Shown here piece after piece: positions 24,833 through 34,136 of a stretch of 64,000 bases of DNA (positions within the stretch are counted from its first letter, which is position 1; each line of letters opens with the position of its first letter). Position numbers and translations under genes: made by a program. The notes beneath the pieces are model-generated. The model saw nothing but the letters and a program-made list of their open reading frames with translations, did not search any database and was not told the DNA's origin. This stretch comes from Agathobaculum hominis (GTDB taxonomy: Bacteria; Bacillota; Clostridia; Oscillospirales; Butyricicoccaceae), in the NCBI RefSeq assembly GCF_014288055.1, contig NZ_JACOPK010000009.1:62001-126000 (forward strand), given 5' to 3'.

Positions 24833-25549
24833 TCACAGCCGGCTCCGGTAATCGGTCGGCGTACAGCCGCAGTGACGCTTGAACACCTTGGTGAAGTAAT
24901 TCGCGTCCGTGTAGCCGACACGCGGCGCGATCTCGCGCACCGGAATATCCGTCTGCCGCAGCAGCTCCTCCGCTCTCTCGATGCGGTAGGAAGTCAGATA
25001 TTCGAGGAAGGTGCGGTTGTAGGCCGTGCGGAAAAAGCGCGAGAAGTAAAACGAGCTCATGCCCATCGCCTCCGCCGCCTCCTCGAGCGAAATGTCCTGC
25101 ATGTAATGATTGGCGAGCCAGACCGAAAACTGCGCGCAGAACGGATTTTCCGAGCGCTCCTCCCTGTGCTCCTGCTTTTCGGTCAGCAGGCCGAGCTTTT
25201 GCAGGCAGGCGTTGATCTGCGCGGAGTCAAACGGCTTGAGCAGATAATCTGCGCCGCCCGCGCGCATCGCGCCCACCGCATAGTCAAAGCGGTCGAACGC
25301 GGTCAGAAAGACGATATGCGTCTCCGGCAGCGCCTCATGGATGATCGCCGCGGCATCCAGACCGGTCATTACCGGCATTTCGATGTCCATCAGCACCAGC
25401 TGCGGACGGATGCGCCGCGCCATGTCCACCGCTTCCCTTCCGTTCGCCGCGCCCTCGATGAGGGCGTCCGCACCGAGCAGCCGGCGCAGATGGCCGGTCA
25501 GATTCTGTAAGCTGAGCGGCTCGTCCTCCGCGATCAGTACCTTTATCAT
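24833..25549 (-). CDS. YesN-type response regulator with AraC output
   Basis: The 238-residue protein has a receiver domain (LIAEDEPL, phosphorylated Asp in VLMDIEMPVMTG, Thr in VFLTAFDRFDYA and Lys in LLKPF) and two AraC helix-turn-helices (ISLEEAAEAMGMSSFYFSRF and IREIAPRVGYTDANYFTKVF-like). It overlaps the kinase gene by four bases. The natural target is the TRAP cluster just downstream. Confidence 0.94.
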   Translation of the reverse strand: MIKVLIAEDEPLSLQNLTGHLRRLLGADALIEGAANGREAVDMARRIRPQLVLMDIEMPVMTGLDAAAIIHEALPETHIVFLTAFDRFDYAVGAMRAGGADYLLKPFDSAQINACLQKLGLLTEKQEHREERSENPFCAQFSVWLANHYMQDISLEEAAEAMGMSSFYFSRFFRTAYNRTFLEYLTSYRIERAEELLRQTDIPVREIAPRVGYTDANYFTKVFKRHCGCTPTDYRSRL

Positions 25550-27018
25550 GTTTGGTCGTCTCCCTTCATGGACAGGATAATGCGGGCGGTCGTACCCAGA
25601 CCGATGCAGCTTGCAATACGGAACGCGCCGCCCGAAAGCTCGATGCGCCCCGCGATGTTTTTCAGACCGATGGACGGTCTGCCCTTCTTTTCCGACTCGG
25701 AAACCGCGCTCCCCGTCCGGAAGCCGCCGCCGTTGTCCGTGATGCGGATGACGCAGCGGTCACCCTCGCACTGTGTCACGATGCGGATGCGGCCGCCCTC
25801 GCCGCGCGAGCGCATGCCGTGCACGATCGAGTTCTCCACCAGCGGCTGCAAGGTGAATTTCGGTATCATGCAGCTGTCGCAGCGTGCGTCGCAGTCCATT
25901 TCGAACGAAATTCGTTCACCGAAGCGAAGCTCCTGGAGCGAAATATAGTCGCGCAGCAAGTCGACCTCGCGTGCGAGCGTTACGACGCTGTCGTCGTGGT
26001 CGAGCGTATAGCGGAAGAAGTTTGCAAGACGCACGACCATATCGCCCGTCACGCTCGCCCGTTCGATACCGGCAACGTTTGAGATGCTTTGCAGCGTGTT
26101 GAACAGAAAATGCGGATTGATCTGACTCTGGAGCTGCGCGAAGCGGCTCTGCTCGATCAGCTGGCGCAGACGCGCCGCCTCGCTCTCCTGATGGCGGAGC
26201 GATTTTTCCAGCTGCGCCTCGCCCTCGAGCGCATGGATGGTCCGCGCGACCTGATGCTTGAGGTGGTTGAACGAATCCGCCAGCATGCCGATCTCGTCCG
26301 TTCGTGCATAATGAAAATCGCCCATGTCGTATTCGCCCTCCGCAACGCGCCGCGCGCCGCGGCTCATCTGCTGTACCGGCAGCAGCAGGCTGCGCGCATA
26401 GTACAACATTGCCGCCGCGAACAGCACGCTGCCGAGCGCCGCCGCGATGGTGAACACAATATTCTGCGAAGACGAGCGCTTGCCGAGGTTCAGATAGCTG
26501 TCGCGGCCTTCCATGAGGAAGTCATCCATCAGACGGTCGGCGTACTGCGTGAGGTATTCGCCCTGCGCGCGCAGCTGCTCATATTCGTCCGCGTCAAACG
26601 TTCCGCCGCGCAGGCCGGTCAGGAAGATCTTCTGCCGCGCGCGGTAGCTCTTCATCATGCGGCCGATGACCTGCCGCAGCACCTCGCCGTCCCGTCCTCC
26701 GGCGCTCGCCGTTGTCCGCAGCCGCTCCCACACGAGCGACGTGTTCTGCACCGCGTCCGCGTAGTCCTCGAGCTCCACCGAGCCGGGCGCCGCAAACGTC
26801 ATTTCGCCGAGCAGCGACATTTCGTTTTCGACCGCGTCCATGTAGTCGGTACACAGCACATATTCCGAGAGAATGCGGTCGCTTTCCTTGCGGTAGGCGT
26901 AAAAATCGTTCAGGAGCAGACCCACTACAAGCAGGATCGGGATGACGAACGTGCAGCTGAGCACGATCGCCTTGTTCAGTATGGAAAGGCCGGCCCACCG
27001 GCGCCGCAATGCAAGCAT
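25546..27018 (-). CDS. YesM-type sensor histidine kinase
   Basis: The 490-residue membrane kinase has one helix near residue 25, an extracellular domain of about 150 residues, a second helix near residue 200, a HAMP domain (LLLPVQQMSRGARRVAEGEY), the His_kinase motif QINPHFLFNTLQSISNV and an ATPase domain (VENSIVHGM, ITDNGGGF, GLKNIAGRIEL). Kinases of this family often sense extracellular ligands through a binding protein. The lipoprotein downstream is a candidate partner. Confidence 0.94.
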   Translation of the reverse strand: MLALRRRWAGLSILNKAIVLSCTFVIPILLVVGLLLNDFYAYRKESDRILSEYVLCTDYMDAVENEMSLLGEMTFAAPGSVELEDYADAVQNTSLVWERLRTTASAGGRDGEVLRQVIGRMMKSYRARQKIFLTGLRGGTFDADEYEQLRAQGEYLTQYADRLMDDFLMEGRDSYLNLGKRSSSQNIVFTIAAALGSVLFAAAMLYYARSLLLPVQQMSRGARRVAEGEYDMGDFHYARTDEIGMLADSFNHLKHQVARTIHALEGEAQLEKSLRHQESEAARLRQLIEQSRFAQLQSQINPHFLFNTLQSISNVAGIERASVTGDMVVRLANFFRYTLDHDDSVVTLAREVDLLRDYISLQELRFGERISFEMDCDARCDSCMIPKFTLQPLVENSIVHGMRSRGEGGRIRIVTQCEGDRCVIRITDNGGGFRTGSAVSESEKKGRPSIGLKNIAGRIELSGGAFRIASCIGLGTTARIILSMKGDDQT

Positions 27019-27387
27019 AATTTTCAGTCCTTTTCACAAAAACGCATCAGCAGTTTTATGCAGTATCCATCCTAATGCTGTCGAAAAGCTTCTTTTTTTC
27101 GTCAGTCTGTGTTCTGACGAACGCAGGACACGAATCGTCCGAAAGTATAAACACTGAGGCACACGCCTCCGGTTTTTATGCAGCCGCGAAGCTGCTGCTT
27201 TTCTTGCGCGACTGAAGGCTTTATCGACAGGCTGTATTCAGCTTACCCCATTTTTTCCATCTTGTAAAGATAAAAACGCGCAAATAAAAAACGCCCGCAT
27301 TCATTGGGGCGTCTTCGAAAAAGGTTTAAGGAGAGACAGGAGAGAGCACAGAGAAAATGTGCGTCTGCACTCTCTCCTGCAAAGGTT
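27019..27387. other. Intergenic region with two hairpins
   Basis: No gene is visible. The minus strand has a weak hairpin just after the MATE stop (CAGGAGAGAG arms, about 27337-27378) and a clear terminator (27291-27296 with 27307-27312, then TTTTTTATTTG). A TCGAAAAGCTTC tract near 27079 resembles one near 34060. Confidence 0.6.
27291..27312 (-). terminator. Terminator downstream of the MATE gene
   Basis: ACGCCC pairs with GGGCGT; on the minus strand a T-rich tail follows. Confidence 0.65.
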
Positions 27388-28740
27388 TTATACTCTTGTG
27401 ACTTTTTTGACCCATTTCCAGCTGTGCAGGCGGATGCCGACCGGGATAGCCTTGTAAAGCTGATCCCATTTCAGCAGGAAGAACACGGCGACCGGAGGGC
27501 ACTTCCACCAGAACGCCGCCATCGCGGAGAACGGCACGATGATGCACCACATGCTGACGAGGTTCATCTTCGCGCTGAACGCGGTGTCGCCGCCGCCGCG
27601 GATGATGCCGTTATCGCACGCCATCTGATAGGAGGTGCCGACCGTGGTGATGGCGAGCACGAGCATGAACTGACGGGACAGGCGGTAGGCGTTTTCGGTC
27701 AGAGTGCCGCCGAAGGCCGCAAGGATGGGGCCGCGCAGCAGGAAAATCGCAAGTCCCGAGCACAGTCCGATGGAAATGAACAGTACCTGGAGCGTTGTGA
27801 CGAGCGGATGCAGCTTTTTCTCGTTGTCCTCACCGATCGTGCGGCCGACCACAATGCCCGCCGCACTCGCCGCGCCGTAGCAGACGACCGAGAGCACCTG
27901 ATAGACCTGTACCGAGATCGCGTTCGCCGCCGTAACGTCGCCGCCGAGATGACCCAGAATACCGGTCTGAACCATCTGCGCCACGCCCCAGAGCGCCTGA
28001 TTGATGAGTACCGGGAGCGAGACCTTCATGTAATCGTGCACATAGCTCGTGTCGATGTGCAGCAGCTTGCGGAGATTGAGATTGAGCACGTTTTCCCTGT
28101 ACTTGAGGAACCAGATAACGATGATCAGCTCGACACAGCGCGCGATCAGCGTTGCGCACGCCGCGCCGCGCACGCCCATCTCCGGAAAGCCGAGATTGCC
28201 GTAGATCAGCAGATAGTTCAGGCATACGTTGATGACGAGCGTCGAGCCGGAGATCATGTAGCCGATCCTGACCACGCCGATCGAACGCAGCGACGCGACA
28301 AGGATATTCGTGATGGTGAAGATGACGTAGGTATAGCGGATGATGCTGAAATATTTCGCGCCCTCCGCGATGACTGCCGGGTCGTTCGAGAGCAGGCTCA
28401 GGATCTGGTTCGGCCAGCCGAATACGAGGATGAACAGCAGCACTGCGAGCGCGCCGCCGAAGCGCAGCGCCACACCGATGATGTGCGGAATGGGCTCGAG
28501 CTTTTTCCTGCCCCAGTACTGCGAGCCCATAACGACCGCGCCCTCGCCCGCGCCGACGACCAGCATCTGGAGCAGGAACTGGATCTGGTTGCACAGACTG
28601 ACGCCGCCCATCGCGTTCTGGCTGTAACGTCCGAGCATGAGCGTATCCATCATGTTGACGCCGTAGGTCAGCAGATTCTGCAGCGCCAGAGACAGCGCTA
28701 AAATCATAAACGACTTATAAAACGTCTTTTCCTTTATCAT
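27388..28740 (-). CDS. MATE family efflux transporter
   Basis: The 450-residue integral membrane protein has about 12 helices and typical MATE patterns: LALPLALQN-like start (LALSLALQNLLTYGVNMMDT), a GVNMMDTLMLGRYS segment, the matching repeat SLPVLINQALWGVAQMVQT and CDNGIIRGGGDT. It probably exports drugs or metabolites using a sodium or proton gradient. ATG at 28740 follows GGGGGA; an upstream TTG gives five more residues. An AraC-type regulator is divergent. Confidence 0.93.
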   Translation of the reverse strand: MIKEKTFYKSFMILALSLALQNLLTYGVNMMDTLMLGRYSQNAMGGVSLCNQIQFLLQMLVVGAGEGAVVMGSQYWGRKKLEPIPHIIGVALRFGGALAVLLFILVFGWPNQILSLLSNDPAVIAEGAKYFSIIRYTYVIFTITNILVASLRSIGVVRIGYMISGSTLVINVCLNYLLIYGNLGFPEMGVRGAACATLIARCVELIIVIWFLKYRENVLNLNLRKLLHIDTSYVHDYMKVSLPVLINQALWGVAQMVQTGILGHLGGDVTAANAISVQVYQVLSVVCYGAASAAGIVVGRTIGEDNEKKLHPLVTTLQVLFISIGLCSGLAIFLLRGPILAAFGGTLTENAYRLSRQFMLVLAITTVGTSYQMACDNGIIRGGGDTAFSAKMNLVSMWCIIVPFSAMAAFWWKCPPVAVFFLLKWDQLYKAIPVGIRLHSWKWVKKVTRV

Positions 28741-28935
28741 AGCATATTCCCCCAAACCATCCGGCGAAAGAACGGGTTTTGCAGGATTTTTCTTTCTGCA
28801 CCCCTCGTATTCTCCTTCGGATGTTTCCTTATTAAGATATTACCGAAAATTCATGCCATTGACAATAACAAAACACTGCAATCTATTTATATTTTGTGCT
28901 ATAATGACAGCAATCACAAAAAGGAGGCTGCCGTC

Positions 28936-29799
28936 ATGAAGGTCACAGAAGAAGCCGGGGTGCTCGCGCGTTCAGAGCGCTTCTTTGCCACCCCCGGCAC
29001 GGTCGCGCGCGGACTGTTCTACTACATCACGCGCGCCGGGCATTATTACTACGATGAAAATTATGATTTCCGCGACAACTGCGAGATCGCGCATCTCGAA
29101 AGCCACCGCAACTTCTATCTGCTCTATGTGCGCGCCGGGACGATGTACGTCCGCACCGACCACGAATTTTCGGTCGAGCGCGGACAGGCTGCGCTCGTGG
29201 ACTGCCGCAGACCTCACCGCTTTTTCACGCACAGTGACGCAGAAGCGCTCTGGCTGCACTTCGACGGAGCGAACTCGGGCGCATTTTTCGAGCAGATCAT
29301 CGCCTTTCACGGTGGCAGACAGGTGTTCACGCCTGCCGCCGCGCTGCATCTCGAGCAGGAGCTTGCGCAGCTCATCCTCGGCCTGCGGACCGGCGAAACC
29401 AGTGAGGTCGAGCGCTCGCAGGCCCTGTACCGCATTCTGTGCGGCCTGCTCCTGCCGCAGCGCGCGCACAGTCCCGCAGAAAACGACGCAGTCGCGCAGG
29501 CTGTGCGCTTCATCGACAGCCATCTGACCGAGGAGCTCCCGGTCCGCAGCATCGCCGCGCACGTCAACCTCAGTACATCGCATTTCTCGCGCATTTTCCG
29601 CGCCTCGACCGGCTTTTCGCCGCATGAGTATATCATGCTCCACCGTATCGACGAGGCGAAATCGCTGCTGCACTCGACCGGCCTTTCGGTCAGCGAGATC
29701 GCGTTCCGCGTGGGATTTCGGAGCGAGGTCAATTTTATCGCGGCATTCCGCTCGAAAACCGGCCAGTCCCCCACCCAGTTTCGAAACAATCTGCTGTAA
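28936..29799 (+). CDS. AraC family transcription regulator
   Basis: The 287-residue protein has an N-terminal cupin-like sensing domain (FYLLYVRAGTMYVRTDHEFS) and two C-terminal helix-turn-helices (VRSIAAHVNLSTSHFSRIF and VSEIAFRVGFRSEVNFIAAF). It is divergent from the MATE gene and may control it. ATG at 28936 follows AAAGGAGG; a longer frame from 28894 has no site. An extended -10 (TGCTATAAT at 28898-28905) lies upstream. Confidence 0.92.
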   Translation: MKVTEEAGVLARSERFFATPGTVARGLFYYITRAGHYYYDENYDFRDNCEIAHLESHRNFYLLYVRAGTMYVRTDHEFSVERGQAALVDCRRPHRFFTHSDAEALWLHFDGANSGAFFEQIIAFHGGRQVFTPAAALHLEQELAQLILGLRTGETSEVERSQALYRILCGLLLPQRAHSPAENDAVAQAVRFIDSHLTEELPVRSIAAHVNLSTSHFSRIFRASTGFSPHEYIMLHRIDEAKSLLHSTGLSVSEIAFRVGFRSEVNFIAAFRSKTGQSPTQFRNNLL

Positions 29800-29808
29800 A
29801 CTGCAAAA

Positions 29809-29850
29809 GAAAGGGAGAGCACAGCTATTTCCGTGCTCTCCCTTTCGTTT
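29809..29850. terminator. Bidirectional terminator
   Basis: A 14-bp perfect stem (29809-29822 with 29833-29846) containing GGGAGAGCAC, followed by TTTT on the plus strand, between araC-type and rex genes. Confidence 0.9.
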
Positions 29851-29857
29851 TATGGTC

Positions 29858-30505
29858 TCAGTCCTCGTTCTCCTCAGCCATGCCGACAAGCTGGCACAGC
29901 GTCATAAGGCTGTCCGACAGATGTACATTCTCGACCGGAACACCGAGTCCCTCCAGATGCAGATCCTCGCCCGTGAAGTTCCACAGGCCGCGGATGCCGC
30001 GCTCGACCAGACTGCGCGCGATCGCCGGCGCGTTGCCGCGCGGGATGGTCAGCACCGCAACATCCGGGTGGAGTTCGTCGATATAGTGGTCAAGCTCTTT
30101 TGCGTCCCTCACCTCATAGCCGCCAAAGCTGCGGCCGATCAGCTCCGGACTGGCGTCGAATGCACACAGCAGCTCAAAGCCGCTCGCAGAGAAATTGAAG
30201 TTGTTGAGCAAGGCGCGGCCGAGGTTGCCGGCGCCCAGAAGAATCGCCGTGCGTCCTGCGCGCAGGCCCAGGATCGCGCCGAGCTCCTCCTGCAGCTTTT
30301 CGATATTGTAGCCGTAGCCCTGCTGACCGAAGCCGCCGAAGCAGTTGAAATCCTGCCGGATCTGCGACGCCGTCAGCCCCATCCGCTCGGCCAGTGCGCG
30401 CGAGGAGATGCGCTGCGCGCCTTCGGCTTTCAGCTCGCAGATGTTGCGATAATATCGCGGTAAACGCTGAATTACCGCTTTAGATACCTCTTGCCTGTGT
30501 TCCAC
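29858..30505 (-). CDS. rex: Redox-sensing repressor Rex
   Basis: The 215-residue protein has a winged-helix domain (KAVIQRLPRYYRNICEL, SSRALAERMGLTASQIRQDF) and a Rossmann domain (AILLGAGNLGRALLN) that reads the NADH/NAD+ ratio. It represses fermentation and redox genes when NADH is low. GTG at 30505 is chosen because GAGGGGAGAG lies ahead and the family length fits; the ATG 81 bases upstream would add a tail unlike Rex. It follows icd and is probably in the same transcript. Confidence 0.95.
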   Translation of the reverse strand: MEHRQEVSKAVIQRLPRYYRNICELKAEGAQRISSRALAERMGLTASQIRQDFNCFGGFGQQGYGYNIEKLQEELGAILGLRAGRTAILLGAGNLGRALLNNFNFSASGFELLCAFDASPELIGRSFGGYEVRDAKELDHYIDELHPDVAVLTIPRGNAPAIARSLVERGIRGLWNFTGEDLHLEGLGVPVENVHLSDSLMTLCQLVGMAEENED

Positions 30506-30608
30506 CGTCTCTCCCCTCTCTTCGTTATTTTCTTCCTTTGCTTCCGAGAATGCGCACGTGCCCTGCAAACTCCCTCCGCAAGGCACGCACCACTGTTATC
30601 AACTTGGA

Positions 30609-31766
30609 TTAAAGCTTTGCGATCGTCTCGAGAACGTAATCCGTGAACTCCTGTGCGGTCGCACCGGTATCGCGGCCGGTCACAACGACCTTGCGCTCCT
30701 CAACCATGCAGATGTCGAGCGCACGGTCGAGCTTTTTCGCCAGCTCGATCTCACCGATATGCTCGAGCAGCATGACGGCTGCACGCAGCACGGAGGACGG
30801 GTCGGCATACTTTGCGCGGCCTTCCTTGACCATGCGCGGTGCAGAGCCGTGGATGGCCTCGAACATTGCGTAGCGCTTGCCGATATTCGCCGAGCCTGCG
30901 GTACCGACGCCGCCCTGGATCTCAGCTGCCTCGTCGGTGATGATGTCGCCGTACAGATTGGGCAGGACAACGACCTTGAAGTCGCGGCGGCGCTTGTCGT
31001 CGAGCAGCTTTGCGGTCATGATGTCGATGTACCAGTCGTCAAAAACAACCTCCGGGTACTCTGCGGCAACCTTCTGGCAGGTATCAAGGAACTTGCCGTC
31101 GGTGGTCTTGATGATATTCGCCTTGGTGACGCAGGAAACGCGGTTCTTGCCGGTCTTGCGCGCATAATCAAAGGCCAGACGCGCGATGCGCTCGCAGCCC
31201 TGCGAGGTCGCAACGGTGAAGTCGATGAACAGATCGTCGTCGATCTGCACGCCCTGCGAGCCGACAGCGTAGCCGCCCTCGGTGTTCTCGCGGTAGAACG
31301 TCCAGTCGATGCCGAGCTCCGGAACCTTTACCGGACGGACGTTCGCGAACAGGTCGAGACCCTTGCGCATGGCAACGTTCGCGGACTCAACGTTCGGCCA
31401 CGGATCGCCCTTGCGCGGGGTCGTGGTGGGGCCCTTCAGGATAACATGGCACTGCTTGAGCTGCTCCATGACGTCGGGCGGAATCGCACAGCCGAGCTCG
31501 GCGCGGCGCTCGATGGTCAGGCCGTCGATGACGCGGAACTCGACCTTGCCGGCCTTTACCTTGTCTGCGAGCAGAACCTCAAGTGCGTGCTGCGCCATGC
31601 CGGTGATCATCGGGCCGATGCCGTCGCCGCCGCACACGCCGATGATGAGCTTGTCGAGCTTGGAATAATCAATAAAATCGTCCTGCGCCTTCATATCCAT
31701 GATACGCTTGCGCTGGCTCTCTACTACTGCTTCAAATTTATCCAGAACAGACTGGTCGATAGACAT
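30609..31766 (-). CDS. icd: Isocitrate dehydrogenase
   Basis: The 385-residue beta-decarboxylating dehydrogenase has GVCGGDGIGPMI, the substrate-serine region VESANVAMRKGLDLFANVRP, FYRENTEGGY, catalytic Lys region VTKANIIK, metal-binding PNLYGDIITDEAAEIQGG and HGSAPR. It makes 2-oxoglutarate, the carbon skeleton of glutamate. Whether it uses NAD or NADP cannot be settled here. ATG at 31766 follows AGGAGG. Aconitase is just upstream, and rex just downstream. Confidence 0.95.
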   Translation of the reverse strand: MSIDQSVLDKFEAVVESQRKRIMDMKAQDDFIDYSKLDKLIIGVCGGDGIGPMITGMAQHALEVLLADKVKAGKVEFRVIDGLTIERRAELGCAIPPDVMEQLKQCHVILKGPTTTPRKGDPWPNVESANVAMRKGLDLFANVRPVKVPELGIDWTFYRENTEGGYAVGSQGVQIDDDLFIDFTVATSQGCERIARLAFDYARKTGKNRVSCVTKANIIKTTDGKFLDTCQKVAAEYPEVVFDDWYIDIMTAKLLDDKRRRDFKVVVLPNLYGDIITDEAAEIQGGVGTAGSANIGKRYAMFEAIHGSAPRMVKEGRAKYADPSSVLRAAVMLLEHIGEIELAKKLDRALDICMVEERKVVVTGRDTGATAQEFTDYVLETIAKL

Positions 31767-31786
31767 TGGGTTGTCCTCCTGTCGCA

Positions 31787-31823
31787 TTGATATTATTTTA
31801 ACAAATTAACGTCATTCTGTCAA
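31787..31823 (-). promoter_or_regulatory. icd promoter overlapping a Rex-like site
   Basis: On the minus strand TTGACA (31823-31818), 17 bases and TAAAAT (31800-31795). The 18-mer TTGTTAAAATAATATCAA (31804-31787) overlaps the -10. Its first half is the perfect Rex half-site TTGTTAA; the second half matches 5 of 7 positions. Confidence 0.65.
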
Positions 31824-31872
31824 GGCGGACCGGACAGACATTCTCTCCTGTCCGCCGCCCCGGTTTCAGCTC

Positions 31873-33798
31873 TTACTTGTTCGCCTGCTGACGCGCGTAG
31901 AGCAGCGTGCCGCCCGCGAGCAGCGCATGGCGCTGACGCTCGGAGACCTCGCAGTCTGCCTTGAAGGTCCTGCCGCCGCAGACGACCGTGACCTGCTCGC
32001 CGTTCTTTACTTCCTCGAGAACGTTCGGCAGAGAGATCTCGTCGAGCAGATTGATCGCATCGTAATCCGCCGGATCTGCGAAGGTCAGCGGAATAATGCC
32101 GGAGTTGACCAGATTTGCCTTGTGGATGCGCGCGAAGGACTTGCACAGGACAGCCTTGACGCCCAGATACAGCGGAACGAGCGCCGCATGCTCACGGGAC
32201 GAGCCCTGACCGTAGTTTGCGCCGCCGACGATGATGCCGCCGCCCTGCTCCTTGCAGCGGGACGGGAAATCCTTGTCCACGTTGATGAAGCAGTAGTTGG
32301 AGTAGAACGGGACGTTCGAGCGGTACGGGAGCAGCTTCGCGCCGGCCGGAAGGATATGGTCGGTGGTGATGTTGTCCTCGGTCTTGAGCACGACCTTGCC
32401 GGTATAGGACGCCTCGAGCGCCTTGCCGAGCGGGAACGGCTTGATGTTCGGGCCGCGGACGACCTCGACCTCAGCCGGATTTTCCGCCGGCTTTACGATC
32501 ATGTTGTCGTTGATGACGAAATGCTCAGGCATCTCGATCTCCGGCATCTCGCCGAGCGTGCGCGGATCGACCAGATGACCTGCCAGAGCGGACGCCGCCG
32601 CGACCTCCGGGGAGACGAGATAGATCTTCGCGTCCTGCGTGCCGGAGCGGCCCTCAAAGTTGCGGTTGAAGGTACGCAGGGAAACGCCTGCGGACTCCGG
32701 GGACTGACCCATGCCGATGCAGGGGCCGCAGGCACACTCGAGAATACGCGCACCGGCGGAAATGATGTCGGAAAGCGCGCCGTTCTGCGCGAGCATGTTG
32801 AATACCTGCTTGGAGCCCGGGCTGATGGTCAGGGAAACGTTCGGGTCGACGGTCTTGCCCTTGAGGATCGCCGCGACCTTCATCATATCATAATAGGAAG
32901 AGTTGGTGCACGAGCCGATGCAGCACTGGTTGATCGGGATCTCACCGATCTCCGTGACCTTCTTTACGTTGTCCGGCATATGCGGCATCGCTGCGAGCGG
33001 CTCGAGTGCGGACAGATCGACGGTGTACTCCTCGTCGTACTCTGCGTCCGGGTCGGAAGCCAGCGGAACCCATACGTCGCCGCGGCCCTGCGCCTCGAGG
33101 AACTTCCTGGTGGCCTCGTCGGACGGGAAGATCGAGGTGGTAGCGCCCAGCTCGGCGCCCATGTTGGTGATAGTCGCGCGCTCCGGCACGGACAAGGTCT
33201 TAACGCCCTCGCCCGCATACTCAACGATCTTGCCGACGCCGCCCTTGACGGTCATCTGGCGCAGAACGTCAAGAATAACGTCCTTTGCGGAGACCCACGG
33301 AGACAGCTTGCCGGTCAGCGTGACGCGGACCATCTTCGGCATCGGAATGTAATATGCGCCGCCGCCCATCGCGACCGCAACATCCAGACCGCCCGCGCCG
33401 AAGGCGAGCATGCCGATGCCGCCGCCGGTCGGGGTATGGCTGTCCGAGCCGATCAGCGTCTTGCCCGGCGCGCCGAAGCGCTCCAGGTGAACCTGATGGC
33501 AGATGCCGTTGCCTGCCTTGGAATAATAAATGCCGTGCTTTCTGGCTACAGAACCGATGTATTTGTGGTCATCCGCATTCTCGAAGCCGGACTGCAGGGT
33601 ATTGTGGTCAATGTAGGCGACCGAACGCTCGGTCTTGACCTGATCGACGCCCATCGCCTCAAACTGGAGATAAGCCATCGTACCGGTCGCATCCTGCGTG
33701 AGCGTCTGGTCGATCCTGAGGCCGATCTCCTGCCCCACGACCATCTCGCCGTCTACCAGATGCGCCTTTAAGATTTTCTGCGCGATTGTCATACCCAT
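31873..33798 (-). CDS. acn: Aconitate hydratase
   Basis: The 641-residue iron-sulfur enzyme isomerises citrate to isocitrate. Cluster ligands are visible in CCIGSCTNSSYYDMM and ECACGPCIGMGQ. Other motifs are LIGSDSHTPTGGGIGMLAFG and NYGQGSSREHAALVPLYLG near the swivel-domain end. The length fits the shorter mitochondrial-like bacterial aconitases. It is followed by icd with its own promoter, so the two steps to 2-oxoglutarate are adjacent. Confidence 0.96.
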   Translation of the reverse strand: MGMTIAQKILKAHLVDGEMVVGQEIGLRIDQTLTQDATGTMAYLQFEAMGVDQVKTERSVAYIDHNTLQSGFENADDHKYIGSVARKHGIYYSKAGNGICHQVHLERFGAPGKTLIGSDSHTPTGGGIGMLAFGAGGLDVAVAMGGGAYYIPMPKMVRVTLTGKLSPWVSAKDVILDVLRQMTVKGGVGKIVEYAGEGVKTLSVPERATITNMGAELGATTSIFPSDEATRKFLEAQGRGDVWVPLASDPDAEYDEEYTVDLSALEPLAAMPHMPDNVKKVTEIGEIPINQCCIGSCTNSSYYDMMKVAAILKGKTVDPNVSLTISPGSKQVFNMLAQNGALSDIISAGARILECACGPCIGMGQSPESAGVSLRTFNRNFEGRSGTQDAKIYLVSPEVAAASALAGHLVDPRTLGEMPEIEMPEHFVINDNMIVKPAENPAEVEVVRGPNIKPFPLGKALEASYTGKVVLKTEDNITTDHILPAGAKLLPYRSNVPFYSNYCFINVDKDFPSRCKEQGGGIIVGGANYGQGSSREHAALVPLYLGVKAVLCKSFARIHKANLVNSGIIPLTFADPADYDAINLLDEISLPNVLEEVKNGEQVTVVCGGRTFKADCEVSERQRHALLAGGTLLYARQQANK

Positions 33799-33939
33799 GT
33801 GTACTATTGCTCCTTTTTGTCCCGACGCAGCACGAAACCTCGCTCTGCGCCCCGCCCTCTCATCTCAGGGCAGTCGTTGCGGCTTCCACAGCCTTCTCCA
33901 CGATGCGCCGCGGCGCACCGTGCCCAAAAGTTTAATATG

Positions 33940-33993
33940 AAAAAACAGAAGTGGTCGCGCCCTGCGGCAAAGCACAGGACGTAAACCACTTCT
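33940..33993 (-). terminator. Terminator upstream of acn
   Basis: AGAAGTGGT (33947-33955) pairs with ACCACTTCT (33985-33993); on the minus strand a TTTTTT run follows. It most likely ends the tsaD transcript. It could also act as an acn leader attenuator if a promoter lies further upstream. The rest of 33799-34136 shows nothing clear. Confidence 0.75.
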
Positions 33994-34136
33994 ATTTTAC
34001 ATCATTTTATGATTTTTGCAAACCCTAATTTACGGGCGTATTTCACAAATCCGCTTTTAGTCTATCGAAAAACTTCGTTTTTCCGACAGTCCGCATTCCG
34101 GCTGCGCCGTTTTCCGGGCGTTCCGTCATCCGGGAG

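Noticed and set aside
30506..30608. A terminator between icd and rex
   Set aside because: A 10-bp stem is present (about 30555-30585) but has no T-run, so read-through into rex is more likely.
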